This document shows positions 18,263-28,229 of a stretch of 64,000 nucleotides of DNA, in pieces; the stretch's first letter is position 1, and every line of letters starts with the position of its first letter. The notes beneath the pieces are model-generated. The model was not told the origin of the DNA. It saw only the letters and a list, made by a program, of their open reading frames with translations, and did not search any database. The DNA is taken from the NCBI GenBank assembly GCA_902492555.1, contig CABUMH010000001.1, forward strand, positions 62,001-126,000. The letters run 5' to 3'. The DNA is from Eisenbergiella sp900555195 (lineage in GTDB: Bacteria; Bacillota; Clostridia; Lachnospirales; Lachnospiraceae). Made by a program: the position numbers and the translations under genes.

Positions 18263-19325
18263 TACCAGAAAAAGATATACCCCCGGTGTCCTTGTGGATA
18301 CCGCCTCCCTGTCCAGGGAAGAATGGCTGGATTTCAGGCGGAAAGGGATCGGCGGCAGCGACGTGGCTGCCATATTCGGGATCTCGCCCTTTCATACCGG
18401 AAGGGATATCTACTATGAAAAGACAGGTGTAACGAGCAGGGAGGATCAGCCTGACAACTGGGTAGCGCTGGAGGTCGGACACCTTCTGGAGAACCTGGTC
18501 GCACAGATTTTTTCCAGACAGACTGCGCTTCCGGTATATCAGAAGAAAAAGATGTTCTTCCATCCGGATTATCCTTTCATGCTGGCCGATCTGGATTATC
18601 TGACTACCATGCCGGACGGCCGGACAGCTATCCTGGAAATCAAAACGACCGGATATCATGGCAGGAACCACTGGTGGAAAGACGGGAAGGAAACTGTCCC
18701 GGCCTATTATGAAACACAGGCGCGCCACTACATGGCCGTCATGGATATTGACGTGGTATTTTTCTGCTGCCTGTACGGAAACAGCGAGGACCAGGTAATC
18801 ATCCGCCGGCTGGACCGGGACCCTGATTACGAGGATGAACTGATTTTTCTGGAACAGGATTTCTGGCACAGCCATGTGATTCCCAGGATCCCGCCTCCCT
18901 ATACGGAAAACGGGGACCTTATTCTAAAAAGCCTGTCCACGTATGCCGGCCTTCCGGCAGACAACACAAACACCACCCTTCTATCCCCAGATGTATCCGG
19001 GATACTATCACAGTATCTATCCATTCAGGAGAAAAAAGAACAAATCGAATCCCAGTCCAGACAGCTTGAAAAGGAACTGAAGCGGCTGAAAGCGCTGCTC
19101 ATTGCCGCCATGGGGCCTAACTGCTCCGCAGAATGCCTGGCAGATGGCAGCTCCTTCACGATCACCTGCAAGCCTTCCTACCGGACTGGAATCCCAAAAG
19201 AAAATTTAAAACGGCTTCAGCTTCTCTATCCGGCCATTTACAGTCAGTTTGTCACTGTCACAGAAAGCCGGCGTTTTATTGTCCGGCTGTCATCTGAAAC
19301 AGAAGAAGACCCGGAAGCAGCTTAG
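18255..19325 (+). CDS. YqaJ-type phage recombinase exonuclease
   Basis: 356 residues. Signature motifs of the YqaJ/lambda-exonuclease fold: EEWLDFRRKGIGGSDVAAIF near residue 20 and the PD-(D/E)xK core D...ILEIKTTGYHG near residue 125. The enzyme degrades one strand from DNA ends for recombination. A C-terminal coiled coil (KKEQIESQSRQLEKELKRLK) is usual. It heads the replication-recombination operon together with RecD2. Confidence 0.88.
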   Translation: MDDTRKRYTPGVLVDTASLSREEWLDFRRKGIGGSDVAAIFGISPFHTGRDIYYEKTGVTSREDQPDNWVALEVGHLLENLVAQIFSRQTALPVYQKKKMFFHPDYPFMLADLDYLTTMPDGRTAILEIKTTGYHGRNHWWKDGKETVPAYYETQARHYMAVMDIDVVFFCCLYGNSEDQVIIRRLDRDPDYEDELIFLEQDFWHSHVIPRIPPPYTENGDLILKSLSTYAGLPADNTNTTLLSPDVSGILSQYLSIQEKKEQIESQSRQLEKELKRLKALLIAAMGPNCSAECLADGSSFTITCKPSYRTGIPKENLKRLQLLYPAIYSQFVTVTESRRFIVRLSSETEEDPEAA

Positions 19326-19354
19326 TGCAGAAGCCCGCACAGAAAGGAGCAGAA

Positions 19355-21607
19355 ATGAGTTATATCGGCACTTATGATGGCACCATCTATCATAATCCGG
19401 CCAATCAATATTGTGTCATCAGCGTAAAATCTTCCGATACCGGCATCCCGGGAGGATACCGGTCCCCCGTCAGGAAAAAGGATCACCTGATCCGGTTCAC
19501 GGCAGTCGGATACAGCCTGCCTCTTACAGATGCTGTCCAGGTGGAACTGGATGGAGAATGGGTAAATGGAAAATACGGCTACCAGCTGCATGTCACGGAA
19601 TGCCGGGAACTGATCCCGGAAACAGAAGACGGCATACAGGGTTATCTGGCATCCGGCCTGATCAAAGGCATCGGCCCCAGACTGGCGGAAGACATCGTGC
19701 AGAAATTCGGGAAAGATTCCCTTTCCGTTCTGGAAAAAGAGCCCGAACGCTATCTGGAAATCCGGGGGATCTCGGAAAATAAGCTGGAAGAAATCAGGCA
19801 GTCCTATCTGGAAAGCCATGCCCTGAAGGATATCATGATCCTGTTGTCCCCATTTAAAGTCAGCCCGAAGACGGCTTTGAAAATTTATCAGGAACTCGGG
19901 CCCACTGGCGCTGAACTGTTAAGGAAAAGCCCTTATGAACTGTGCCGGCTGCCCGGATTCGGGTTCCGGCGGGTGGATCTGATTGCGCGGAAAACCAATA
20001 AGAACCTGCACGATCCTCTGCGGATTAAAGGCGCGATCCTCTGCGCCCTGTCGGATGCGGCTGCTCAGAAAGGCCATCTGTTCCTTCCAAAAGCAGAAAT
20101 TCTGAAGCAGTCCCTTTCCCTTTTAAATGCATCCATTCCGCTTCCCGCGATGCGCATTACATCAGAGGAAGCTGGAAAAACTCTTTCCGACATGATCCTT
20201 CACGGTAGCGTGGTTTCCGCAACAGACCATATTTATCTGCCGAAATTCTTTAGCCAGGAAGATGAGGCTGCCAGATGCATTGCGAAGCTGATACGGCACA
20301 GGCCGCCCAAAATCAACATTTCCGTACAGCTGCAGAAAATCATTTCCGAAAGCGGCTTAGCCCTATCAAAGGAACAGCAGCTCGCGGTAGAAACAGCCTT
20401 TCAGACAAATCTGTCCATCATCACCGGCTCTCCCGGGACCGGTAAGACCACTGTATTAAAGATTATCCTTACGATTATTCAGACCCTTTATCCCAAAGCA
20501 AAGGTTATTATGATGGCGCCCACAGGCCGCGCCAGCCGGAACATGGCGGAAAGCACAGGCTTCCCGGCTGCCAGAACCATGCACAGCGTTCTGCACCTGT
20601 ATTCTTCGGAAGATGATCTGCCCAATGACAGAGAAGGCTATCTGGACGCAGCCATGGTTATTGTGGACGAATGCTCTATGATCGACATGTGGCTGGCATG
20701 GAAATTCTTTTCCCGCATCAGGCCTGGAACCAAACTGATCCTGGTTGGAGATCCTGATCAGTTGCAAAGTGTTGGGCCAGGCGCTGTATTCAGCGAATTA
20801 ATCCAGTGCGGCCTGATCCCGGTAACCAGACTGGTGCAGATCTTCCGTCAGGCGGAGGGCAGTATCATTCCCTATAATGCAGCATTAATCAACCAGGGCG
20901 AAACCCGGCTCACCTTCGGGAATGATTTCCAGTTCCTTACTGCCGGTGACCAGACCGAGGCAGCGGAAAAAATCCGCCTGCTGTACTGTCAGGAGGTTGA
21001 GAAATATGGCATGGAACAGGTGCAGATTCTCACGCCGTTCCGCTCTTCCGGGGAAGCATCCGCAAATGAACTCAACCTGGTGATTCAGGAGACGGTTAAC
21101 CCCTTTCAGAGCACTGAGGATGAAATCCATCTGGGGCAGAAAACATTCCGCGCCCATGACCGGATCATGCAGACCAAAAATACGAACGACGTATCCAACG
21201 GGGATCTCGGATTTCTGGAAGCCGTGGAAGATACCGGTTCCGAAAAAAAGGCGCACCTTACTTTTAACGGCCTGAAACTGACCTACAGCATGGAAGCGCT
21301 TGCAAACGTTGACCTGTCGTATGCAACCACAATTCATAAGTTTATGGGCAGCCAGACCCGGATCGTCCTGATCCCGGTTTTGATGTCCCAGTACAACATG
21401 CTTTACCGCAACCTGATCTATACGGCAGTGACAAGGGCAAAAGAAAAGGTAATTCTGGTCGGTGAAAAAAGGGCCTTGTTTATGGCGATTCACCGGGCGG
21501 ATACGTCAAAGAGGAATACCATGCTTGGAGAAAGAATCCAGCTCTACGCAAAGGCATACGCCAAAGCAGCGGAACTTTTTCCGGAAGAGTTGAAAGATGC
21601 TGTATGA
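19355..21607 (+). CDS. RecD2-like ATP-dependent DNA helicase
   Basis: 750 residues from ATG 19355, which has AAAGGAG six bases upstream; an in-frame GTG at 19325 overlaps the preceding stop and is weaker. N-terminal OB-like part, helix-hairpin-helix repeats (GLIKGIGPRLAEDIV, RKSPYELCRLPGFGFRRVDL), Walker A GSPGTGKT, Walker B VIVDECSMID, GDPDQLQSVGPG and the C-terminal motif YATTIHKFMGSQ, YTAVTRAKEKV. This is superfamily 1B RecD2, a 5'-3' helicase. On mobile elements it works with the YqaJ exonuclease. Confidence 0.9.
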   Translation: MSYIGTYDGTIYHNPANQYCVISVKSSDTGIPGGYRSPVRKKDHLIRFTAVGYSLPLTDAVQVELDGEWVNGKYGYQLHVTECRELIPETEDGIQGYLASGLIKGIGPRLAEDIVQKFGKDSLSVLEKEPERYLEIRGISENKLEEIRQSYLESHALKDIMILLSPFKVSPKTALKIYQELGPTGAELLRKSPYELCRLPGFGFRRVDLIARKTNKNLHDPLRIKGAILCALSDAAAQKGHLFLPKAEILKQSLSLLNASIPLPAMRITSEEAGKTLSDMILHGSVVSATDHIYLPKFFSQEDEAARCIAKLIRHRPPKINISVQLQKIISESGLALSKEQQLAVETAFQTNLSIITGSPGTGKTTVLKIILTIIQTLYPKAKVIMMAPTGRASRNMAESTGFPAARTMHSVLHLYSSEDDLPNDREGYLDAAMVIVDECSMIDMWLAWKFFSRIRPGTKLILVGDPDQLQSVGPGAVFSELIQCGLIPVTRLVQIFRQAEGSIIPYNAALINQGETRLTFGNDFQFLTAGDQTEAAEKIRLLYCQEVEKYGMEQVQILTPFRSSGEASANELNLVIQETVNPFQSTEDEIHLGQKTFRAHDRIMQTKNTNDVSNGDLGFLEAVEDTGSEKKAHLTFNGLKLTYSMEALANVDLSYATTIHKFMGSQTRIVLIPVLMSQYNMLYRNLIYTAVTRAKEKVILVGEKRALFMAIHRADTSKRNTMLGERIQLYAKAYAKAAELFPEELKDAV

Positions 21608-21653
21608 CCATTCTCAGGCAGAAGCTGATCCTTCTATCAGGAGAATATCACCC

Positions 21654-21860
21654 ATGAAGTTATCCAACAACGATGTTATATATCTCAGGGATCTGGGATA
21701 TACAGATACCAGATCGCTCAAACAAATCGAAAAAGCAGCCGGGCAGACTGTCTATACCCTGGGAGGAGGAAGAATATCAGGGAAACAGGCTGCTGAAATT
21801 TGGGGAAGGAAAGCTTTTCTGTCTGGAATCAGCAAAGTGCCTTTCACTGGAGCGCTGTAA
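21654..21860 (+). CDS. Small hypothetical protein
   Basis: 68 residues from ATG 21654 with AGGAG upstream; a longer form from 21597 would overlap the helicase stop. NNDVIYLRDLGYTDTRSLKQIEKA has the look of a short regulator-type helix pair; the C-terminal part is GGGRISGKQAAEIWG. Found in the replication operon; function unknown. Confidence 0.55.
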   Translation: MKLSNNDVIYLRDLGYTDTRSLKQIEKAAGQTVYTLGGGRISGKQAAEIWGRKAFLSGISKVPFTGAL

Positions 21861-21926
21861 GAGAAACGGAGGACGGAAGAATGGTTTTCTTCGACTCTTC
21901 CAGATTATTTAAGGAGGAAAAAACAG

Positions 21927-22949
21927 ATGAAAGATAATACGGAAGGATCCCGTCAAATGAAAAAAACAGGGGGCACAGATAACGTACCCTATAAATTTTT
22001 GGCCCGTCTCGATAACCGGATGCCCTTACGCTACCGGAAGCTGTGGTTCCAGCTGACCTGCCCCCAGGGCCGGATCCGGATCATCGTGCATTCCAACACA
22101 GAAGATGCCGCCTCCTGCACTGCAGAGGTTTACCTGAACAAAAAGGATTCCAGGCCGGTATCCACGCATACAGCAGCCTGCAGCCGCAGGGAAACAGAGA
22201 ACTTTCTCAAAGCAGCTGAAAACCGTGCCCTGACCGGTGCCCTGATCCAGGCCGGCTTCTCCCGGCCGGAAAGAATAAAGCCGGTTCACGCGCCAAAAGA
22301 TTCTCCTTCCCCCATTCCGGAGCATATCTCTCCGTCCGCAGGGCGGGCGAATGACAGGCAGCTTCCGCCGCTCCCCGAAAAGGGAGAGGCATCACAGGCT
22401 AATCCCATTGCGAAAGAAGAGGCTGTTCCTGTCCAGACAGCTCAGCCTGCTCCTGCAGCAAATGTGATGGCAGACAGCTTTCAGGCGGTTGGGACTTCAG
22501 ACCCAATCCCCTTTCCCGGTTCCGGAAAAGCGCCAGTGTCTTCTGTCAGCGCACAGCTGTCCGGAGAAATTTCTGAACAGAAGAGAATACAAAAGGCAGA
22601 CCTCCGGCAGACAGCAGATCCCGTTGCTGACACTCCTGATCGGTCCAGGAAAGCGGAAGGCACCATATCACCAGCCGCCGCCAAAGAAACGGAAACCGCT
22701 CAAATACAAATGGCCTATACCAGTTCTACCCCTGTGGAGGAGATCAAACGGCACATGACTCTGGAGGACGCTCTCCATACGCGTATAGATATGGGGGTAT
22801 GCAAAGGCATGACCCTGGAAGAAATCAGCATAAAGCGTTTCCCCAACCTGCGCTGGTATGTCTATGGTTACAGGGGCAATGACAACATCCTGCGCGCCGC
22901 CGCGCAGATCGTATGGGATTCTCTTCAGGAAGGGAATAAAGCCGGATGA
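21927..22949 (+). CDS. Hypothetical protein of the replication module
   Basis: 340 residues, preceded by AAGGAGG. A folded N-terminal region (residues 13-100, with LWFQLTCPQGRIRIIVHSNT and KAAENRALTGALIQAGF) and a C-terminal domain of about 60 residues (MTLEDALHTRIDMGVCKGMT LEEI) are joined by a long Pro/Ala/Ser-rich linker. The C-terminal part resembles short domains in DNA-binding proteins of phages and elements. Position between helicase and primase suggests a single-strand-binding or annealing role, not shown. Confidence 0.6.
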   Translation: MKDNTEGSRQMKKTGGTDNVPYKFLARLDNRMPLRYRKLWFQLTCPQGRIRIIVHSNTEDAASCTAEVYLNKKDSRPVSTHTAACSRRETENFLKAAENRALTGALIQAGFSRPERIKPVHAPKDSPSPIPEHISPSAGRANDRQLPPLPEKGEASQANPIAKEEAVPVQTAQPAPAANVMADSFQAVGTSDPIPFPGSGKAPVSSVSAQLSGEISEQKRIQKADLRQTADPVADTPDRSRKAEGTISPAAAKETETAQIQMAYTSSTPVEEIKRHMTLEDALHTRIDMGVCKGMTLEEISIKRFPNLRWYVYGYRGNDNILRAAAQIVWDSLQEGNKAG

Positions 22950-22968
22950 TCAGCCAGGGGGTGATGCA

Positions 22969-24519
22969 ATGACCGGCTATGACTTCCCATTCGGGATCGC
23001 GGAGGTTGCGGACCAGCTGCCTCTGAAGAAAAGGAAGCCGGGGCCGGACAGTTATTATTACGACTGTCCCTTCTGCGGCAAACCCGGCAAACTGAACCTG
23101 AATTATGTAAAAAATGTATGGCGCTGCAACTACTGCGGGGAATCCGGAGGTATGCTGGAGCTATACGCGCGCATGTATGGTATTACAACTTCGGATGCCT
23201 TCTACGAACTAAACGAACTCCTAAGCTGCGATATAAAAACCGGAAAAACGGCGCCCCGGGAGGTCTTCCGGGCCTCCCCTCCACCCCCCAAGCCGGCAGA
23301 TTCTAAAAAGGAAGGAATCCCCCAATCGCCCCGGGCGGATGCCAAAGTAATCCATCATACCTATTCCGTAATGTTGGATATGCTCCATCTGTCAGACAGG
23401 CATCTGGCCCATCTCACATCCCCCAAGCGGGGACTGAGCCAGGAACAGATCACACAGCTGCAATACAAAAGCACCCCGCTCCCATTTCTATGCCGCTCCC
23501 TTACGGAGCGGCTGATAAAGCGGGGATGCACCGTGCAGGGGGTTCCGGGATTTTACCTGGATTCTGCCGGGAAGTGGACACTGAATATTTCCAAACGGAC
23601 TGCCGGGATCCTGATCCCGGCACGCAGTCTGGACGGCCTGATCTGCGGCATGCAGATCCTGTTAGACATACCAATCCGCGAAAAGGACGCACCGCCGGAC
23701 AAAACCGGCGCAAAATACATCTGGCTTTCCAGCGCTTCCAGGCCTATGGGAACCACCTCGCAAAGCCCGGTTCACTTTGCCGGGCCTCCCGCCAATACGA
23801 TATATATCACGGAAGGGCTCCTGAAAGGGGATATCGCCCATCTGCTTGCTGACCGGACCTTTCTGTCCGTGGCCGGCGCAAATAACCTTGGCGGGATTGA
23901 ACGGCTGATTCCCATCCTCGCAGCGACAGGTACGACACAGCTAATAGAAGCATTTGATATGGACAAATACAGCAATCAATATGTGAGGAAAGGGGCAGAC
24001 CGGCTGTTTCAGCTTGCCGGAAAGCACAACCTGAAATTCGGCCGTCTCAAGTGGAATCCCAACTATAAGGGAGTGGATGATTGGCTGATTGCAAGAAGGA
24101 GTCTGCCGCCCCGGCAGGGAGAGAACGTGGTAATGCTGAACCGGACTCTGGAATATCATTTCCGCATTTACCAGCTTGATCTCAGCCAGGTTGTCCCTTT
24201 TGCGTTCCAGGATATTACAGCGCTTCACAAGGCAGGTTATGCCCAGCCGCCGGCAGCAATGTACCAGCTGGTCTGGGACAGTACATACACGGCACCTTCC
24301 GGGATTTCCCCGGAACATTTGCTGGACCGCATTCATGCCATGTATCGATCAAGCCTCCCTTCAGGGTACCTCGGCCGTGCAGTGGCTCCGTCCGATATCA
24401 TTGAACTATATGGGAAGGCCTATAGACACTACTACTACTGCAATAAAGGCGGGTTTACACCCGTCACCTTCTCGCCTTTCCTCTGCCGCAGCATCCAGGC
24501 CCGCCGTCCGGCGGCCTGA
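22969..24519 (+). CDS. DNA primase: CHC2 zinc finger plus TOPRIM (DUF3854-like)
   Basis: 516 residues from ATG 22969 with GGGGGTGATG upstream. N-terminal zinc finger YYYDCPFCGKPGKLNLN...WRCNYCGESGG is of CHC2 type. The TOPRIM-like region has YITEGLLKGDIAHLL (E-G), SVAGANNLGG, and IEAFDMDKYSNQYVRKG with D-x-D. It ends with KGVDDWLI as in DUF3854 proteins. It should make primers for element replication. The last 100 residues are a separate helical region. Confidence 0.82.
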   Translation: MTGYDFPFGIAEVADQLPLKKRKPGPDSYYYDCPFCGKPGKLNLNYVKNVWRCNYCGESGGMLELYARMYGITTSDAFYELNELLSCDIKTGKTAPREVFRASPPPPKPADSKKEGIPQSPRADAKVIHHTYSVMLDMLHLSDRHLAHLTSPKRGLSQEQITQLQYKSTPLPFLCRSLTERLIKRGCTVQGVPGFYLDSAGKWTLNISKRTAGILIPARSLDGLICGMQILLDIPIREKDAPPDKTGAKYIWLSSASRPMGTTSQSPVHFAGPPANTIYITEGLLKGDIAHLLADRTFLSVAGANNLGGIERLIPILAATGTTQLIEAFDMDKYSNQYVRKGADRLFQLAGKHNLKFGRLKWNPNYKGVDDWLIARRSLPPRQGENVVMLNRTLEYHFRIYQLDLSQVVPFAFQDITALHKAGYAQPPAAMYQLVWDSTYTAPSGISPEHLLDRIHAMYRSSLPSGYLGRAVAPSDIIELYGKAYRHYYYCNKGGFTPVTFSPFLCRSIQARRPAA

Positions 24520-24620
24520 TGTTGCCAGCAGCAGACAGCAAACGATCACACCGGCTGCCATACGCCTTGCGGGTTTTCAAAACGGGCCCGCAAATCTGTG
24601 GCGCCAGAAAGGAAAACGAC

Positions 24621-25346
24621 ATGGAAAAGAAAAATGACAAAGATGAATATGAAGCAAAAGAAGCCCTGCACAGAAAAGAGTGGGAGGAAAAACAGGCCCA
24701 AAAGAAGGCGGACGAACAGGCGGAACTGGATGCGATCCGTTCCCTGTCAGATGAAGATGTGATATCCCAATCCCTCCGCCGCGTCTCTGAAGACACGGAC
24801 AGGATAACGCGGCGGAACATGAAGGAATGTGTCTCGGAATACGTCCAGACGCTCAGTCTGAGCGATCTCAATTTTGCACGTAATACTCTGTATCCTAAAA
24901 AAAACATGCGTAACTGCTTCCGCTTCATCATCAGGAAAGCCCGGGAATATCTGGAAACGGAAGGCTCTCTTGACACGGAAGAACCGCTGGAAGCTGGAAG
25001 CCCAGGAAGCCGCAGGCCTGGCCCGCAGGTCCGGACTCTGTATGGAGATGTCCCTGATGACCTCTGCTATGCCTGGGCGGAAGAATATTTCCGAAGCTCG
25101 GATATCAAAGAAGACCAGGAAAAGGAAGACGTCTATGTTCCTCTGCCGCGCCCTGCCGGCTCCCGGCAGCCGGGCCGAAAAACTTCTGCCGGAAAGAAAA
25201 CCTCAGAAGATTCTGATAATCCTTCCGTAACGGAAGCTTCGGAAAAGAAAGCGGAATGCATTTCCACGAAAAAAGATGAAAATGTCCAGCTGTCACTCTT
25301 TGATATGGAAACGGAGGTACCGAATGAAGAAGAATTACCCGCTTAG
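24621..25346 (+). CDS. PcfK-like protein
   Basis: 241 residues from ATG 24621 with AGAAAGGAAAA upstream. A charged N-terminal helix (residues 1-40) precedes RITRRNMKECVSEYVQTLSL and the motif YGDVPDDLCYAWAEEYFRSS, typical of PcfK-like proteins of enterococcal and clostridial conjugative elements. The tail is Lys/Ser/Glu-rich. It overlaps the PcfJ gene by 23 bases, the usual PcfK-PcfJ arrangement. Function unproven. Confidence 0.75.
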   Translation: MEKKNDKDEYEAKEALHRKEWEEKQAQKKADEQAELDAIRSLSDEDVISQSLRRVSEDTDRITRRNMKECVSEYVQTLSLSDLNFARNTLYPKKNMRNCFRFIIRKAREYLETEGSLDTEEPLEAGSPGSRRPGPQVRTLYGDVPDDLCYAWAEEYFRSSDIKEDQEKEDVYVPLPRPAGSRQPGRKTSAGKKTSEDSDNPSVTEASEKKAECISTKKDENVQLSLFDMETEVPNEEELPA

Positions 25347-27354
25347 GAAACTTGATAAAACGGAATGCCGGAAAACCGGCATTCCTCCCATGCATATCCC
25401 GATGTCGCAAAAACTGGACTGTCCCCCAAAAACTTCTGTCCTCCTCCGAAGCAGGATTAAGCGGATCGGCAGAAGGAACGTCCTGCTTCTGAGTCTCTAT
25501 CCTGTCGAGGATCAGCTGCTTTTGTCCACATCCCCGGACTTTGTCCTGTTCCAGGGCAGGCAGGATTACACCACCCTGGATTTTTCTTTCGATGCGAAAG
25601 GGCGTTTTCGGAACGCATCCATATACTATCTGGATGACCGGTTATATGATCCGGAAAAATATGCGTTTTTTTCTCCTTCCGACAGGGAACGGGTTCTTTC
25701 CTTCTGCCGGGATTTTTCGGAACAAGACCCAATCCAGCGTCTGGACAGTCTCCAGCAGCGCATCAGGGAAACGAGGGCATATCGGCAGATGCTGAAGAAA
25801 CAGGAAAAAATCAGGAAAGCCATGCAGGTTCCTCCCCTGCCGAAGGGAATCCCGCAATGGGCACGTAAAAATATCCTTCCTGCCTACCTGTTTTATGATT
25901 CCGAAAGGGGAAAAAAATCTGTTCTGTGCCGCTGCTCTTCCTGCGGCAAAAGGTCAGCTTTTTCCAAAATCCGCCATAATATGCCGCTTGTCTGTCCACA
26001 CTGCGGCAGGAACGCCCTGGCTAAAAACCGGAAGCGTTTCAAGCGGCTGTATGACCGGACAACCCTTCAGGTCATTCAAAGGCTCTCTTCAGAGAAGCTT
26101 CTGTTCCGCTGGATGAAAATTACCTGCCAGCACAGTCCCCATAAATCTCCTGTCATTTCTTATCATGAAAGCGCAAGGGGGATTATGGGATATCAGAAGG
26201 ACAAGCCCACAGCATGGTCCACATATTACAATACTTACGATGGTTCCGGCTATACTTCCTGGCGTCCCGGATACCGTCCCACCTGGTATGGTAAATATAC
26301 CTATGAGTCAGATCTGGCCGGCTATTTATACACACCGATTCTGGATGATCAGCTGCTGGGAACTCCCTGGCAGTATTCCCAGCTTGCTGCTTTTTATCAA
26401 TCCGATCCATGCCCCGGGCAGTATCCATATTATTTAGACGCTTACCTGAAGTACCCCTTTCTTGAGTATCTGGTGAAACTGCGGCTGTACCGGCTTGCGG
26501 ATGAAGTTGTTTTTACGCGCAGCAGTTACTTTGTGGAAAAAAACTTTGATATATCGGGAAGGACAGCGGCGCAGGTACTCCGCGTCCGCGCACAGGATAT
26601 CCCTCTGCTGGCAACGGTCAATCCGGATTTTTCGCAGCTGCAGCTGGTACAGGGAATGATCCGAAAATATGGCCATATCCATATCCCTCTTATAGAATGG
26701 AGCGGCCGCCACGAAATTTCAAGAGAGGAAAATATCCTGGCTCCACTCCATTATATGACGCCTGAAGCCCTTATGAAATATGCAGAAGCGCAATACAGCA
26801 ATTACAGTAAAAAAAGAACTTGCTACGCAAGAAGATACAGTGTCATGAATTCTGTCTTGGACGACTACAGGGACTACCTATCCATGAGTGAGGCATTGAA
26901 ACTCGACATGTCGAGCAGCTTTATTTTATATCCCAAAGACCTGAAAACCGCCCATGACCAGAGGATGGATTTACTTGCTCCAGGCCAGCTTGAGCTTTAC
27001 AATCATGCAGTCGCTTCTCTGCATCATGAACTTTCCCCAGTCTATTCCTTTTCCCGAAATGGCTATATGATCCGGCTGCCGGAATCTGCAGAAGAGATCT
27101 GTCAGGAAGGGGCGGCCCTGCACCATTGTGTCCAGCGTTATATTCCGGACCATGTGAAAAGGAGATGCACACTTCTTTTTCTGCGGAAAACAGACGCCCA
27201 GAAGAAACCGCTGTGTACGCTGGAAGTACAGGGGGACCGGCTGATGCAGGCAAAATGTTTTGGCAATGACCCTCCCGGGCCGTCCATACAGAAATTTTTG
27301 AATAGATATAAAAAAGAAGTCCTTCACGCAGCCGGCAGCCGGCTGGCTGCGTGA
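25324..27354 (+). CDS. PcfJ-like protein
   Basis: 676 residues from ATG 25324 with GGAGG upstream. A zinc-ribbon-like segment (CRCSSCGKRSAF...CPHCGRNALAKN) lies near residue 200, and the C-terminal PcfJ domain has RLPESAEEICQEGAALHHCV and RKTDAQKKPLCTLEVQGDRL. The family is found on conjugative plasmids and integrative elements. The gene is tightly coupled to PcfK and ends the conserved part of the operon. Confidence 0.8.
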   Translation: MKKNYPLRKLDKTECRKTGIPPMHIPMSQKLDCPPKTSVLLRSRIKRIGRRNVLLLSLYPVEDQLLLSTSPDFVLFQGRQDYTTLDFSFDAKGRFRNASIYYLDDRLYDPEKYAFFSPSDRERVLSFCRDFSEQDPIQRLDSLQQRIRETRAYRQMLKKQEKIRKAMQVPPLPKGIPQWARKNILPAYLFYDSERGKKSVLCRCSSCGKRSAFSKIRHNMPLVCPHCGRNALAKNRKRFKRLYDRTTLQVIQRLSSEKLLFRWMKITCQHSPHKSPVISYHESARGIMGYQKDKPTAWSTYYNTYDGSGYTSWRPGYRPTWYGKYTYESDLAGYLYTPILDDQLLGTPWQYSQLAAFYQSDPCPGQYPYYLDAYLKYPFLEYLVKLRLYRLADEVVFTRSSYFVEKNFDISGRTAAQVLRVRAQDIPLLATVNPDFSQLQLVQGMIRKYGHIHIPLIEWSGRHEISREENILAPLHYMTPEALMKYAEAQYSNYSKKRTCYARRYSVMNSVLDDYRDYLSMSEALKLDMSSSFILYPKDLKTAHDQRMDLLAPGQLELYNHAVASLHHELSPVYSFSRNGYMIRLPESAEEICQEGAALHHCVQRYIPDHVKRRCTLLFLRKTDAQKKPLCTLEVQGDRLMQAKCFGNDPPGPSIQKFLNRYKKEVLHAAGSRLAA

Positions 27355-27390
27355 CAACGCTGATACAGCTTGTTTTTGCAGGAGGTATGT

Positions 27391-28014
27391 ATGAATCAGA
27401 ATACACTCGTTAAAATCTGTGTTTCAGAAGACAGTTTGATCTTTCACACATATAGCAGGCATGGCGGTTCCTCTCCGCGATTTTACATATCCAGGAAGAA
27501 ACTTACCCGTCTGTCAGATACCGGAAGCGTATATGCCCGGGATCTGAATAACCTTGTTGAAATTTATTTGATATGCCGCCCGGATAGAAAGATGTATGTG
27601 CATATGGAATTTTACTGGCTGTCTGTCTTCGGGGACGAAACAATATCTGGCCGCCGGGAAACAATTCACGTGCCATTGGGAATCATTTGCCCGCTGCTTT
27701 CAGCACCGGATAAGACCGTATACCATGTGTTATCCAAAGAGTATACCAGGCGTCCACCTGTTATCTTCCAGAGCAGGAAAAACCTGCATGCTGTAGTATC
27801 CAACCGCAGGCTCCGGAAAAAACTGGGCCGCTGCCTGATGTCCCATTTCCACTCAGGCTCTGGAACTATTCAGAAGGTTGTTCTTTATGATGATTGCGAA
27901 CCCGGCAGTTTTTATTTTCAGGAATATGTCAATGACAGATTAGGCCTTAGCGGGCTTCTTCTCTTATCAGGGGCTGAAAATCCGAAGGCTGCATCTTACA
28001 GTATGCATACCTGA
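27391..28014 (+). CDS. Hypothetical protein
   Basis: 207 residues from ATG 27391 with GCAGGAGG upstream. No motif recognised. It is basic with many beta-type segments (RKMYVHMEFYWLSVFGDETI, KVVLYDDCEPGSFYFQEYV). Last gene of the plus-strand replication operon before a terminator. Confidence 0.6.
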   Translation: MNQNTLVKICVSEDSLIFHTYSRHGGSSPRFYISRKKLTRLSDTGSVYARDLNNLVEIYLICRPDRKMYVHMEFYWLSVFGDETISGRRETIHVPLGIICPLLSAPDKTVYHVLSKEYTRRPPVIFQSRKNLHAVVSNRRLRKKLGRCLMSHFHSGSGTIQKVVLYDDCEPGSFYFQEYVNDRLGLSGLLLLSGAENPKAASYSMHT

Positions 28015-28061
28015 TTCCTTGTGATCCTTTTATGCCAGAAGAAAACGCTTATTAAAATCAT

Positions 28062-28086
28062 AAGCTCCTTCGTTCTGAAGGGGCTT
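28062..28086 (+). terminator. Terminator of the replication operon
   Basis: AAGCTCCTTC pairs with GAAGGGGCTT (one G-T pair), five-base loop, about 50 bases past the last gene. Confidence 0.65.
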
Positions 28087-28229
28087 TACCATTCTGTGGC
28101 ATCACAGGCATGACTAAAAACGCCAGGATAACTGAGGAATTCTATCCAAAAGGAAACTTGAAATCCCATATGAAATATGCTACCATTAATTCGATATTTG
28201 CGAAGTAATGTCCAGGAGGTGATGATACA

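Noticed and set aside
18147..18875. 242-codon minus-strand frame over yqaJ
   Set aside because: Antisense shadow of the YqaJ gene, which has clear motifs.
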